Below, piece by piece: positions 56,881 to 64,000 of a stretch of DNA of 64,000 nucleotides. The position numbers and the translations under genes are program-made. The DNA comes from an uncultured bacterium (GTDB lineage Bacteria; Bipolaricaulota; Bipolaricaulia; UBA7950; UBA9294). The stretch covers positions 58,963 through 122,962 of the forward strand of contig CAIOGO010000013.1 of NCBI GenBank assembly GCA_903857865.1, given 5' to 3'. Within the stretch, counting starts at the first letter, position 1, and the number at the start of each line of letters is the position of its first letter. The notes beneath the pieces were generated by a model. The model searched no databases, was not told the DNA's origin, and was given only the letters and a program-made list of their open reading frames with translations.

Positions 56881-57258
56881 ATGGATCTCGCAGCCTTGCG
56901 CCGCCTGCTCGCCTCCCAACCCGGTGCGATGGAGGACCAGCCCTTCGGCCCGGACGTTCTCGTCTACAAGGTTTGCGGACGCATGTTCGCCCTCGTCGCA
57001 CCTGACTCTCCGGCTCGGGTCACGCTGAAGCTGGAGCCGTTGCACGGCCAGCTCCTGCGCGCGCAGAACGCGTCCGTCCTTCCGGGCTACCACATGAACA
57101 AAGACCACTGGAACACGGTCGTCCTGGATGCAGGCGTGGTGGACGACGAGCTTGTCGAATGGATCGACGAGTCCTACTCGCTTGTCGTCGAACGCCTCCC
57201 GCGGCGGGAGCGAGAACGACTGCCTCGCAGCGGCCAGCGCTCTTCGAACAACGCCTGA
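56881..57258 (+). CDS. MmcQ/YjbR-family protein
   Basis: 125 residues with the YjbR/MmcQ pattern: LLASQPGAMEDQPFGPDVLVYKVCGRMFALV, PARVTLKLEP, LPGYHMNKDHWNTVVLD and VVDDELVEWIDESYSLVVERLPRRERERL. The fold is related to CyaY-like DNA-binding proteins, but the function is not established. One-base spacing to the ferredoxin-nitroreductase gene shows they share a transcript. The start ATG lies directly after that stop with no separate SD. Confidence 0.9.
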   Translation: MDLAALRRLLASQPGAMEDQPFGPDVLVYKVCGRMFALVAPDSPARVTLKLEPLHGQLLRAQNASVLPGYHMNKDHWNTVVLDAGVVDDELVEWIDESYSLVVERLPRRERERLPRSGQRSSNNA

Positions 57259-57305
57259 ACCTACTGCAAGAGGACGGCCGGCTGCTCTACAACCTCTCAC
57301 GTTGA

Positions 57306-58100
57306 CTAGGGTTTCGGCTTCGCACTGGTGGGCGTTGTCTTCGTTGTCGATGTTGCGGGCGTTGTGGTCTTTGTGGTGGACGGCGCTGTGGCCTTGGTCG
57401 GCGTAGTTGCCGGGGTTGCCGATGACGCTGGCGGATTCGTTACGCGCCAGGCGAGGAATTGGCGGATGCCGGTGACGACGCCGGCGGCGATCTTGTCCTG
57501 GTACAGCCCGTCGAGGAGTTGGGTTCGCTCGCTTGGGTTCGTGATGTAGCCAACCTCCACGGTGACAGCCGGCATCGACGTCCGCTGCAGGTACGACTCC
57601 TGCGTTCGGATCCCGCGGTTTCGCGCGCCGGTCGACAGGCTCAGAGCGTCCTGGAGCATCGCCGCGAGGGTCCAGCTGGGATCCGAGTCCTTGCGCGTCG
57701 TGTCGACCCACGTCTCTACGCCGCTCACGTCGCTCTGGGTGAACGAGTTGACGTGGACGCTGACGTAGATCGACGCGCCGCCGTCCTGCGCGATGCGGAT
57801 GCGTTCTTCCAGCGGAACGAAGACGTCGACGGACCGCGTCGTGATCGTGCGAATTTGCGGATCGGACGCGAGCAGGGACTGAATCTTCTTGACGATGGCG
57901 AAGTTGATCGCCTTTTCGGTGTAGTCGCCCGACGTGGCTCCGGGGTCCTTCCCGCCGTGCCCGGCGTCGAGGGCGACGAGGATCTTCCCTTTGGTTGAGG
58001 CGGAAGGCCCGGCGGGTTGGCGCAAGAAACCGAAGTAGGCGACCGCGGCGGCGGCGAGCAGGACGATGACCGCGATGGCAATGTACCCACGCTTGTTCAT
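57306..58100 (-). CDS. N-acetylmuramoyl-L-alanine amidase (AmiC-type)
   Basis: 264 residues with one N-terminal membrane anchor (about 5-25). The zinc amidase_3 domain (about 38-215) shows LVALDAGHGGKDPGA (His48), a metal-binding Glu in the KAINFAIVKKIQ helix (near TEKAIN), VSVHVNSF and VTVEVGYITNPSE with the catalytic Glu. The C-terminal 45 residues are Thr/Pro/Ala/Lys-rich and low in complexity, probably a wall-associated tail. It cuts the stem peptide from MurNAc and acts outside the inner membrane, complementing the Slt-type transglycosylase at 28897. Confidence 0.94.
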   Translation of the reverse strand: MNKRGYIAIAVIVLLAAAAVAYFGFLRQPAGPSASTKGKILVALDAGHGGKDPGATSGDYTEKAINFAIVKKIQSLLASDPQIRTITTRSVDVFVPLEERIRIAQDGGASIYVSVHVNSFTQSDVSGVETWVDTTRKDSDPSWTLAAMLQDALSLSTGARNRGIRTQESYLQRTSMPAVTVEVGYITNPSERTQLLDGLYQDKIAAGVVTGIRQFLAWRVTNPPASSATPATTPTKATAPSTTKTTTPATSTTKTTPTSAKPKP

Positions 58101-58239
58101 GGCCTCAGCTTATCCTCGGCCGCGCCGAGCGCCAGGCCTGTGCCCCTCGCTCCGAGGCCGATTGTCACCCCGTAGCGCAGGCGCTGTGTCTATGCTACGA
58201 TCGGTACACGGGTTCGCTCTCGGGCGCGGGGAGGCGTGA

Positions 58240-59005
58240 GTGGCCGAAGGCATCGGACTTGGGCTGGTTCTGGCGACCCTCGCGGGCCTGTCGACGCTCA
58301 TCGGCGCCGCGGTCGCGTTGCTGGCCAAGGCTCCCGGTCCTCGGTTCATGGCCTTCACCTTGGGTCTGTCCGGCGGCGTGATGATCTACGTCTCGTTCGT
58401 CGAACTCCTGGGAAGCTCCGTGTCCGTCCTCGGCTTCCTGCCCGCTCAGGTGGCATTCTTCCTCGGCATGGGGCTAATGTTCCTCATCGACGTCGCGATT
58501 TCCCACGAGTACCTTGCCGAGCACGTGTGCCGTACGGCCGACGAGAGGCAAGCCCGGCTCATGAAGACAGGCCTCTTCGTCGCGCTGGGGATCGGGATCC
58601 ACAACTTGCCCGAAGGGATGGTGACCCTCGCCGGCGCGCTTCACAACCCGTCCGTAGGGCTGGCGATTGCGATCGCTGTCGCGATTCACAACATCCCCGA
58701 GGGACTCGCCGTCGCGGTGCCGATCTTAGCGGCCACCGGAAATCGCAGAAAGACGTTCACGTGGGCGGCCCTGTCCGGGCTCGCCGAGCCCGGTCGGCGC
58801 CGGCCTCGCAGCCGCTGTGCTCGCGCCCATCCTGTCCGATCGAGTCCTCGGTTACGCGCTCGCCGCCGTGGCGGGGATCATGGTCTTCGTGGCGCTCGAC
58901 GAGCTCATCCCTGTATCGCGCGACTTCGACCGCGGCCACTGGTCCATCTTCGGCATCATTGCGGGCATGGTCGTCATGGCCGCAAGCCTAGCGCTCCTGA
59001 CTTAG
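58240..59005 (+). pseudogene. ZIP-family metal transporter (ZupT-like), frameshifted
   Basis: The frame from GTG 58240 covers six membrane segments and the metal motifs IGIHNLPEGMVT and VAIHNIPEGLAVAVPI. Near 58785-58792 (GAGCCCGGTCGG) one extra base shifts it; the other frame continues naturally with VGAGLAAAVLAPILSDRVLGYALAAVAGIMVFVALDELIP to the stop at 59005. Removing one base gives a normal protein of about 254 residues. It would import zinc, iron or manganese. Either it is a recent pseudogene or the base is an assembly error. Confidence 0.85.
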
Positions 59006-59007
59006 CT

Positions 59008-59502
59008 CTAGCGTGGCGTGGGCGCGTCCTCGGGATGACACGGCACCGTGAGGACGGCGCAGCGCGCCAGGCGCACGACCTTCTCGGCCACCGACCCGAA
59101 GATGCGGAGGTGCCAGCCCGTCCTGCCATGCGTGGCGATGACGATGAGGTCGGCGCCCTCCTCCTCCGCGATGCGCGTCACTTCGTGCGCCGCGTCGCCG
59201 ATCGTGACGATGCCACGCGATCGCACCGAGTCGGGTACGCGACGGCGGCGGCGCTCGTCGAGCGCCAAGCGCGCGCTCCGCACCAGTTCCTCCTGATAGC
59301 TGGCGAGGTCGAAGGCGGGTGCTCCGGACGGGGTGTCGAGCGCAGGAATCGGCGCGACCACGTGCACGAGAATGAGCTCAGCCTTCGCCGCCTCGGCGAT
59401 CTCCGCTGCGGCCTTAAGCGCCTTGCACGCCGGCTCGCTGAAGTCGGTTGGGCAGAGAATCCGTTTCACCGGCAGGAATGTCGTGCTGCATTCAGTAGCC
59501 AT
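59008..59502 (-). CDS. Universal stress protein (UspA family)
   Basis: 164 residues of Usp fold: VKRILCPTDFSEPACKALKAA at the start, VHVVAP, and the ATP-binding loop IVIATHGRTGWHLRIFGSVAEKVVRLARCAVLTVP (G-2x-G-9x-G-S/T pattern close to that of ATP-binding UspFG members). It would form dimers and respond to stress. Its stop is two bases from the end of the convergent ZIP transporter gene. No operon partner is visible. Confidence 0.93.
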   Translation of the reverse strand: MATECSTTFLPVKRILCPTDFSEPACKALKAAAEIAEAAKAELILVHVVAPIPALDTPSGAPAFDLASYQEELVRSARLALDERRRRRVPDSVRSRGIVTIGDAAHEVTRIAEEEGADLIVIATHGRTGWHLRIFGSVAEKVVRLARCAVLTVPCHPEDAPTPR

Positions 59503-59580
59503 CGCTCCACCGTAGACCTCCGGTCGCCGCTCGTCAAGAGGCGGCCGGTTTCCTTCAGTCCGCGGGCGCAGTACACTTGC

Positions 59581-59641
59581 GGCTCAGGCGCCTCTGGCGC
59601 CTGAGCCGTTAGCGCGAACGCCTTCCCTGCGCGGCGTTCGC
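59581..59641 (+). terminator. Two consecutive perfect hairpins before proS
   Basis: GGCTCAGGCGCC-TCT-GGCGCCTGAGCC (12 bp, 59581-59607), then GCGAACGCC/GGCGTTCGC (9 bp, 59614-59622 with 59633-59641) followed by CGTTTTCG. They could form a leader or terminator 40 nt before the proS start, possibly a proS attenuator. Confidence 0.6.
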
Positions 59642-59680
59642 CGTTTTCGCATCTCACTCGCGAGGAAAGGGAGGGACAGC

Positions 59681-61132
59681 ATGGCAACGCAAGGCGTAAC
59701 ACCACGCAGCGAGGACTACTCGCGCTGGTACACGGACGTCGTGAAGCTGGCCGAGCTCGCGGAAAACGCTCCCGTGCGCGGCTGCATGATCATCAAGCCC
59801 TACGGCTACGAGCTGTGGGAAGGCATCAAGTCCGCCCTGGACTGCCGCTTCAAGGCGACCGGGCACAGGAACGCCTACTTCCCGCTGTTCATCCCGATGA
59901 GCTTCATCGAGAAAGAGGCCGAGCACGTCGAGGGCTTCAAGCCCGAGCTCGCCATCGTCACGCACGGCGGCGGCAGCGAGCTCGAAGAGCCCCTCGTCGT
60001 GCGCCCCACCTCCGAGACCCTGTTCGGCGAAGCCTACGCGCGCTGGATCCAGTCCTACCGCGACCTGCCGATGCTCATCAACCAGTGGGCCAACGTCGTC
60101 CGCTGGGAGATGCGGCCTCGCCTCTTCCTGAGGACGACCGAGTTCCTGTGGCAAGAAGGCCACACCGCGCACGCCACGCGCGAGGAGGCCGTCGAGGAGA
60201 CCCTCAAGATCCTCGACATCTACGCCGACGTGTCGGAGAACGTCTGCGCCGTGCCCGTCATCAAGGGCCGCAAGAGCCCGCAGGAGAAATTCGCCGGCGC
60301 CGATGACACCTACACCATCGAGTCGATGATGGGGAACGTGTGGGCACTGCAGGGCGCGACGTCGCACTTTCTCGGCCAGAACTTCGCCAAGGCGTTCAAC
60401 ATCCAGTTCCTCGACGAGAACAACGAGCTCCAGCTCGTGTGGACCACCTCGTGGGGCATGACCACGCGCACCGTCGGCGCCATCGTGATGACACACGGCG
60501 ACGACAAGGGCCTGCGCCTGCCACCCGCCCTTGCGCCCATTCAAGTTGTCATCGTCCCCATCTGGAAAACGGCTGAAGAGCGGGACTCTGTCTTTGCCTT
60601 CGCGGGCGAAGTGAAAGCTCAGCTCGAGGGGGCAGACGTGCGCGTCCACCTCGACGCGCGCGAAGGCCTGTCGCCCGGATTCCGCTTCAACGACTGGGAG
60701 ATGCGCGGCGTCCCCGTGCGACTCGAGATCGGTCCCCGGGATGTCGCTGCGGCATCTGTCATGTTGTCACGCCGTGACGTACCGGGGCGTGACGGGAAGA
60801 TGCCGGCGCCCATTGGCAATTTGGGAGCGACCGTCAATGGGCTGTTGAACGAGATCCAGGCAGCCATGTTGGCGAGTGCCAAGGCATTCCGTGCCGAACA
60901 CCTGCACGAGGCTGCCACCTACGACGATCTGAAGCGCATCGTAGAAGACGGCTGGGCGCTCATCTACCACTGCGGCACCCGCGAGTGCGAGGATCGGATC
61001 AAGGAAGAGACCAAGGCCACGAGCAGGTGCTTCCCACTCGACCTGAACAAGGAGTGGGAGCCGAAAGGGAAGACCTGTTCAGTATGCGGGCGCCCCGCTT
61101 TCGGCCGGGCGTACTTCGCCAGGGCCTACTAG
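59681..61132 (+). CDS. proS: Prolyl-tRNA synthetase, archaeal/eukaryal type
   Basis: 483 residues of the short class IIa form without the bacterial editing insert (bacterial type is about 570). Class II motif 1 is around SALDCRFKATGHRNAYFPLFIP, motif 2 is VVRWEMRPRLFLRTTEFLWQEGHTAHA, and motif 3 lies near TVGAIVMTHGDDKGLRLPPALAP. The C-terminal zinc-like domain has CGTRECEDRI, CSVCGRPAFGRAYFARAY. AGGAAAGGGAGGG precedes the ATG. This form is common in archaea, eukaryotes and scattered bacteria, which suggests ancient transfer. Confidence 0.96.
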   Translation: MATQGVTPRSEDYSRWYTDVVKLAELAENAPVRGCMIIKPYGYELWEGIKSALDCRFKATGHRNAYFPLFIPMSFIEKEAEHVEGFKPELAIVTHGGGSELEEPLVVRPTSETLFGEAYARWIQSYRDLPMLINQWANVVRWEMRPRLFLRTTEFLWQEGHTAHATREEAVEETLKILDIYADVSENVCAVPVIKGRKSPQEKFAGADDTYTIESMMGNVWALQGATSHFLGQNFAKAFNIQFLDENNELQLVWTTSWGMTTRTVGAIVMTHGDDKGLRLPPALAPIQVVIVPIWKTAEERDSVFAFAGEVKAQLEGADVRVHLDAREGLSPGFRFNDWEMRGVPVRLEIGPRDVAAASVMLSRRDVPGRDGKMPAPIGNLGATVNGLLNEIQAAMLASAKAFRAEHLHEAATYDDLKRIVEDGWALIYHCGTRECEDRIKEETKATSRCFPLDLNKEWEPKGKTCSVCGRPAFGRAYFARAY

Positions 61133-61327
61133 GCTAGTCACCCTCCCAAGTTCTTGGCAGGAGGACAACTCTGCCGCTCTCCTTGGCTGTGGTGAAGTTC
61201 CGAGGTAGGCGCGCTCTCTTCTTGTGTCGTCCAGACAGTGACGCCGACGATACCCGATCCGGCAGGCACGAGAGCCAAAGGCCCGACCCCGTGACGCCAA
61301 GGCGACCACCCTACTCCCATGCTCGCG

Positions 61328-63148
61328 CTACGTCGCGGCAACGTTCGAGAACTGCTCGAAGATATCGAGGACATCGGCGAAGACGGCATAGTCTTGCTTG
61401 GCTGCCTCGACGAGGTACATCAGCTTCAGTCTGCCGGGCTCAACTCCCGCAGCCGATGCGAACTTGTTTAGCAGAGGTCTTCCAGGGATAGCTCGCATCC
61501 AGTGCGGGTCGTCAGCGCTGATAGCTCTTTCCAGGTCTGCATAGAGGTTTGATGTGCGGTCTGCGATTCCGCCAGGATCCAGATCGCTGCACACGCGAGC
61601 GCGCTCGGCTTCCGCGTGGCTACGGAGGAGGGTAGCCAGCTGGTCGGCAGTCTGCCCAGAGAGCCCGCTGGGCATGATGTCAGCGTTGCCCACATGAGCC
61701 CGGGCCTCGCTCGCCACAATGAGTGCCACGGCATATGGAATCAAGCCAGTGGCCAGCTCGCGAAGCTTGCCGTTGACTTCATCTGGGTTCCTGAGCCAGC
61801 TACCTGGTGGTTCCATTGCCTCGAAACAGTCGGCGATTAGGTTGGCATCAAGGAAGTAGTTTTCCAGGTGATAGCGGGGCAGTGTCTTCAGTCGCTGGCT
61901 CGTTGCGGCGGCGTTCGCGGCGCTTCCTGCGTCCCCGTCACAGAGCATGAAGAAGTCGACACCCCAGATCGTCCGATCGAGAACATGGCTCACAAGATGG
62001 GCGAATGATCGGATCGCATCCTTCCCGCCGGCCGGCACTAGCACCAGACCTGGATGTCTGGTCCCCAGGATTTGGCCATACGCCTGCTTGTCGAGGCTCG
62101 CATTGGTTCCCTCTACCAAGACGATGCGCTTCCCGAGAGCAACGATGCCGACGGAGTGTCCGAGGAGACGCAAAGCCTGGTTTGTCTCATCCTCCTCTCT
62201 GACCAGCACAGCCTGATTTGCGGCATCCGGCTGCGGCGGGGAGATGAAGACCACGGACTGGTCAAGCGCCGCAGTGATAATGTCAGGCGAGTGCGTGCAG
62301 AAAACGAACTGGTTGGTTCGTCCAACTGCGCGGAGAGTCTGGAGCAGTTTGTAGACAAGCTCTGGGTGCAAGTGAAGCTCAGGTTCATCGAAGAAGACGA
62401 TGCAGTGCGACGGGCTCCTCAAGATGAAGTCGAACACGGTGTTCACGACCTCGCGCTCGCCAGAACTTAGAGTACTGACGTCGAGTTCCTGTCCATTGAG
62501 CTCATACCGAAGCTGCTGCGCCTTGGGTTCCGCGTCCAGGAGTCGTTTCGGGGCGAGCAGCTGAGCGAACGCTACCTTGAACGGGAGAAGGGGATCCGGG
62601 AAGTCGAGCGACATCTGAGTTGCTCCCTCGTGCATCAGCTCCTCGGCCTTGCGAGCGATCTTGTCTCTTCTGCTCTGGACTTTCCGGAAGAGCGAGTGCA
62701 GAGTGTCCTGGAACCTCGTCTGTAGCCCGCCGAATGTCAACTCCCAGCCGATATTCTCCTCCCACGGGTCGATAACGTCCCATGAGAACGTGTATGGCTG
62801 CAGGCGCTGGATTGAACGATCGCTCTCGAAGTAGACAACGCTGCTCTGCCATTGCGTGCGCCAATGACTCTTCTGAAGGGTGCGCGCGAGCAGTTGGCAA
62901 TCTGCTGGATCCCCAGTGTCCAGCGTGCGCTTTCCCCAGTCCTCTTGCTCAGTTTTCGACGTTGCCTCAATGCCGAGCCGAACTGGCCCAGTGTGGGTCG
63001 GCTTTCGAAATGCCTGAACCAGGGCTTGCATCAGGCGGGTCTTGCCCACGCCGTTTGCACCCGCCAGAACAACGACGTCCGTCAAGCCCTCGACTTCAAA
63101 GCGTTGCACCGGTGGGACATCGCTCAGTCGAATGGAGTGAATGCGCAC
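61328..63148 (-). CDS. Single-gene ABC ATPase/Toprim (DUF4435-like) protein, PARIS-like defence candidate
   Basis: 606 residues from GTG 63148; AAGGAG 5 nt upstream favours this over the GTG at 63154. The first half is an SMC/ABC-like ATPase (AAA_15 style): Walker A LAGANGVGKTRL (29-40), signature STLSSGERE (225-233), Walker B CIVFFDEPELHLHPE (249-263) and the switch FCTHSPD. From about 335 a Toprim-like domain begins: IVLVEGTNASLD (Glu346), FMLCDGDAG (404-408) and YHLENYFLD (426-434). The last two fit DUF4435, the AriB nuclease of PARIS. In PARIS, AriA traps AriB and releases it on sensing phage anti-restriction proteins; fused forms are known. OLD-family nucleases are the main alternative. 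It stands alone, downstream of proS, in an otherwise gene-poor stretch. Confidence 0.78.
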   Translation of the reverse strand: MRIHSIRLSDVPPVQRFEVEGLTDVVVLAGANGVGKTRLMQALVQAFRKPTHTGPVRLGIEATSKTEQEDWGKRTLDTGDPADCQLLARTLQKSHWRTQWQSSVVYFESDRSIQRLQPYTFSWDVIDPWEENIGWELTFGGLQTRFQDTLHSLFRKVQSRRDKIARKAEELMHEGATQMSLDFPDPLLPFKVAFAQLLAPKRLLDAEPKAQQLRYELNGQELDVSTLSSGEREVVNTVFDFILRSPSHCIVFFDEPELHLHPELVYKLLQTLRAVGRTNQFVFCTHSPDIITAALDQSVVFISPPQPDAANQAVLVREEDETNQALRLLGHSVGIVALGKRIVLVEGTNASLDKQAYGQILGTRHPGLVLVPAGGKDAIRSFAHLVSHVLDRTIWGVDFFMLCDGDAGSAANAAATSQRLKTLPRYHLENYFLDANLIADCFEAMEPPGSWLRNPDEVNGKLRELATGLIPYAVALIVASEARAHVGNADIMPSGLSGQTADQLATLLRSHAEAERARVCSDLDPGGIADRTSNLYADLERAISADDPHWMRAIPGRPLLNKFASAAGVEPGRLKLMYLVEAAKQDYAVFADVLDIFEQFSNVAAT

Positions 63149-63637
63149 GTGCACTCCTTATGAAGCCGCGCTACCGTGTGGGCGCTCCAAAGCGCAGATA
63201 CATGACTCCACAGCAGCGCCCCACATCGACCCCTCTCCTATGACAGTTGATGGTGACACAGAGGGGCCTCTGTGAGCATACGGTCCGACACCCGTAAGAG
63301 CAAGCATTGATGGCCACATTGGGACGACGGGGCCAGGTCGGGGCGATGTGGTCTACCATTGTTTTTTGTACGGAGACGGGAACACCCCCGGCGCGGTAGA
63401 CTGAGATCGACGGGGGTTCGTGGCTGGCTGCTTGCGACACAAGCAGCTTGAGGGTCCGCGGTCTCCGATTGCGCGGTTCTGAGGCGCCGCCCAACCAAGG
63501 CGGGGACTCTGCGCAGAGAGGAAGAGGACGTCATAGACACAAGAGCAACCGCGGCGCCCGCCCCGTGGACGCGGTGTGTCGCGGCCGTTGGGCATGCTGT
63601 AATCAGCCGATGCGGCTAGAGACACGGAGGTACGGAG
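63149..63637 (+). other. Non-coding stretch, nothing recognised
   Basis: About 490 bp between the PARIS-like gene and the truncated SNase gene. It contains a short run of six T (63362-63367) and no convincing ORF, RNA or repeat on either strand. Confidence 0.45.
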
Positions 63638-63834
63638 ATGCGGAAGACCAGGCGCGCCTGTATTCTGTGGTTTGTCGTCCTGGGCATCGCTTCGCTCGTG
63701 GCGCTTGCCGCCACTGGAGAGGCTCTGATCAAGGCCGAAGTCGTCGCTGTAGTTGACGGAGACACATTCGACGCCTACATCCTAGCAGTCCCCGAGGGAC
63801 TAGGCGCGGCACTGGCTCCTGAGATCGATCCTAG
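63638..63834 (+). pseudogene. Second exported thermonuclease, truncated by an IS
   Basis: The frame has a signal peptide (ACILWFVVLGIASLVALAATGEA), then IKAEVVAVVDGDTFDAYI, the start of an SNase-like domain, comparable with GRVLGIIDGDTVDI in the gene at 53025. After about 65 residues it meets TGTGTCCAGTTTCGG at 63835, the end of an IS481-type element, and the frame stops 40 bp later. The rest of the gene lies beyond the element outside the window, if it still exists. Confidence 0.78.
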
Positions 63835-64000
63835 TGTGTCCAGTTTCGGAATGGTGTTAACACTTCAGGCCTCCTGACGGACTTCGTGACTGATCGCACC
63901 CCAGAAGACCTCCGCCGGGGTGCGCCCTTTGGTGCGGTAGCCCTGATGGGGTCGCTGGAAGTTGTAGAACTCGAGGAACCCGTCCAACGAGGTCTGCAAC
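63835..64000 (-). mobile_element. IS481-type insertion sequence, 3' end (continues beyond window)
   Basis: The element ends at about 63835 with TGTGTCCAGTTTCGG, a TGT-type terminal repeat as in IS481-family elements, which here lies 30 bp from the end of the transposase gene. The other end and any target duplication are outside the window. Confidence 0.75.
63865..64000 (-). CDS. IS481-type transposase, C-terminal end (partial)
   Basis: 44 codons and the stop are visible on the minus strand: SLDGFLEFYNFQRPHQGYRT, then KGRTPAEVFWG and a short tail ending RQEA. The YN-x-x-RPH-x-G pattern followed by TPAEVF is the end of the retroviral-type DDE integrase core (the last Glu region) of IS481 and IS3 transposases. 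The 5' part lies beyond base 64000. No frameshift between OrfA and OrfB can be judged, so I favour IS481 over IS3 from the terminal repeat and single-frame ending. Confidence 0.85.
   Translation of the reverse strand, partial: LQTSLDGFLEFYNFQRPHQGYRTKGRTPAEVFWGAISHEVRQEA

Noticed and set aside
61183-61491. Plus-strand ORF between proS and the PARIS-like gene
   Set aside because: No family likeness, Arg-rich, and half antisense to the PARIS-like gene.

Overview
The window is 64 kb of high-GC, densely packed bacterial chromosome with many 1-4 nt ATGA/GTGA overlaps. Lipobox proteins, a CsgG-like protein, TatT-like periplasmic TPR proteins and a small outer-membrane-type barrel lipoprotein suggest a diderm-like cell. 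Two-subunit ATP-citrate lyase next to NADP-isocitrate dehydrogenase and aconitase, plus an archaeal/eukaryal-type prolyl-tRNA synthetase, suggest an uncultivated and possibly anaerobic lineage. I cannot name the phylum from the sequence. No rRNA, CRISPR array or prophage was seen. Two tRNA genes (Glu-CTC, Ile-GAT) are present.

Layout. 0-1.5 kb: 3' end of aconitase. 1.5-5.9 kb: accessory insert with a 110-bp tandem hairpin repeat, a candidate small RNA, hicBA, and a large nuclease/TPR defence-like gene broken by a frameshift. 5.9-11.3 kb: iclR-icd-aclB-aclA operon. 11.3-20.3 kb: accessory island with a Phd/RelE-type module, a DUF5678/retropepsin-like pair, an SGNH hydrolase, a truncated RIO kinase, a RAYT (REP-associated tyrosine transposase), a ParD-like/zeta-like module, and at least seven arrays of short hairpins separated by CTAG. 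One of these arrays interrupts yjbQ. 20.3-31 kb: envelope and redox genes (CsgG-like, BtpA/PfkB, phosphatase, two PKD-thioredoxins, parvulin PPIase, chagasin-like inhibitor, radical SAM, Slt transglycosylase). 31-46 kb: second isocitrate/isopropylmalate-type dehydrogenase with MmgE/PrpD, then housekeeping genes (mutY, yebC, tilS, rseP, ispF, recX, recA) and a divergent nucleotide cyclase / cNMP-binding pair. 46-54 kb: tdk, a ThiXYZ-like ABC transporter, and a sugar-type ABC operon without its own ATPase that ends in a thermonuclease. 54-61 kb: tRNAs, PC4-like protein, prfA, ferredoxin-nitroreductase, amidase, frameshifted ZIP transporter, Usp and proS. 61-64 kb: a single-gene PARIS-like (ABC ATPase plus Toprim/DUF4435-like) defence candidate, then a second thermonuclease cut by an IS481-type element that leaves the window.

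How the genes work together. Aconitase, Icd and AclBA interconvert citrate, isocitrate and 2-oxoglutarate and cleave citrate to acetyl-CoA and oxaloacetate; this could be a reductive TCA segment or cytosolic acetyl-CoA supply. The IclR protein heading that operon is its likely local regulator. In the 11-20 kb island the CTAG hairpins and the RAYT look like a REP/RAYT system: repeated stem modules sit at gene ends, one array lies inside yjbQ, and the RAYT left end abuts a truncated RIO kinase. Three genes (nuclease/TPR, radical SAM, ZIP) carry single frameshifts that may be real decay or assembly errors.
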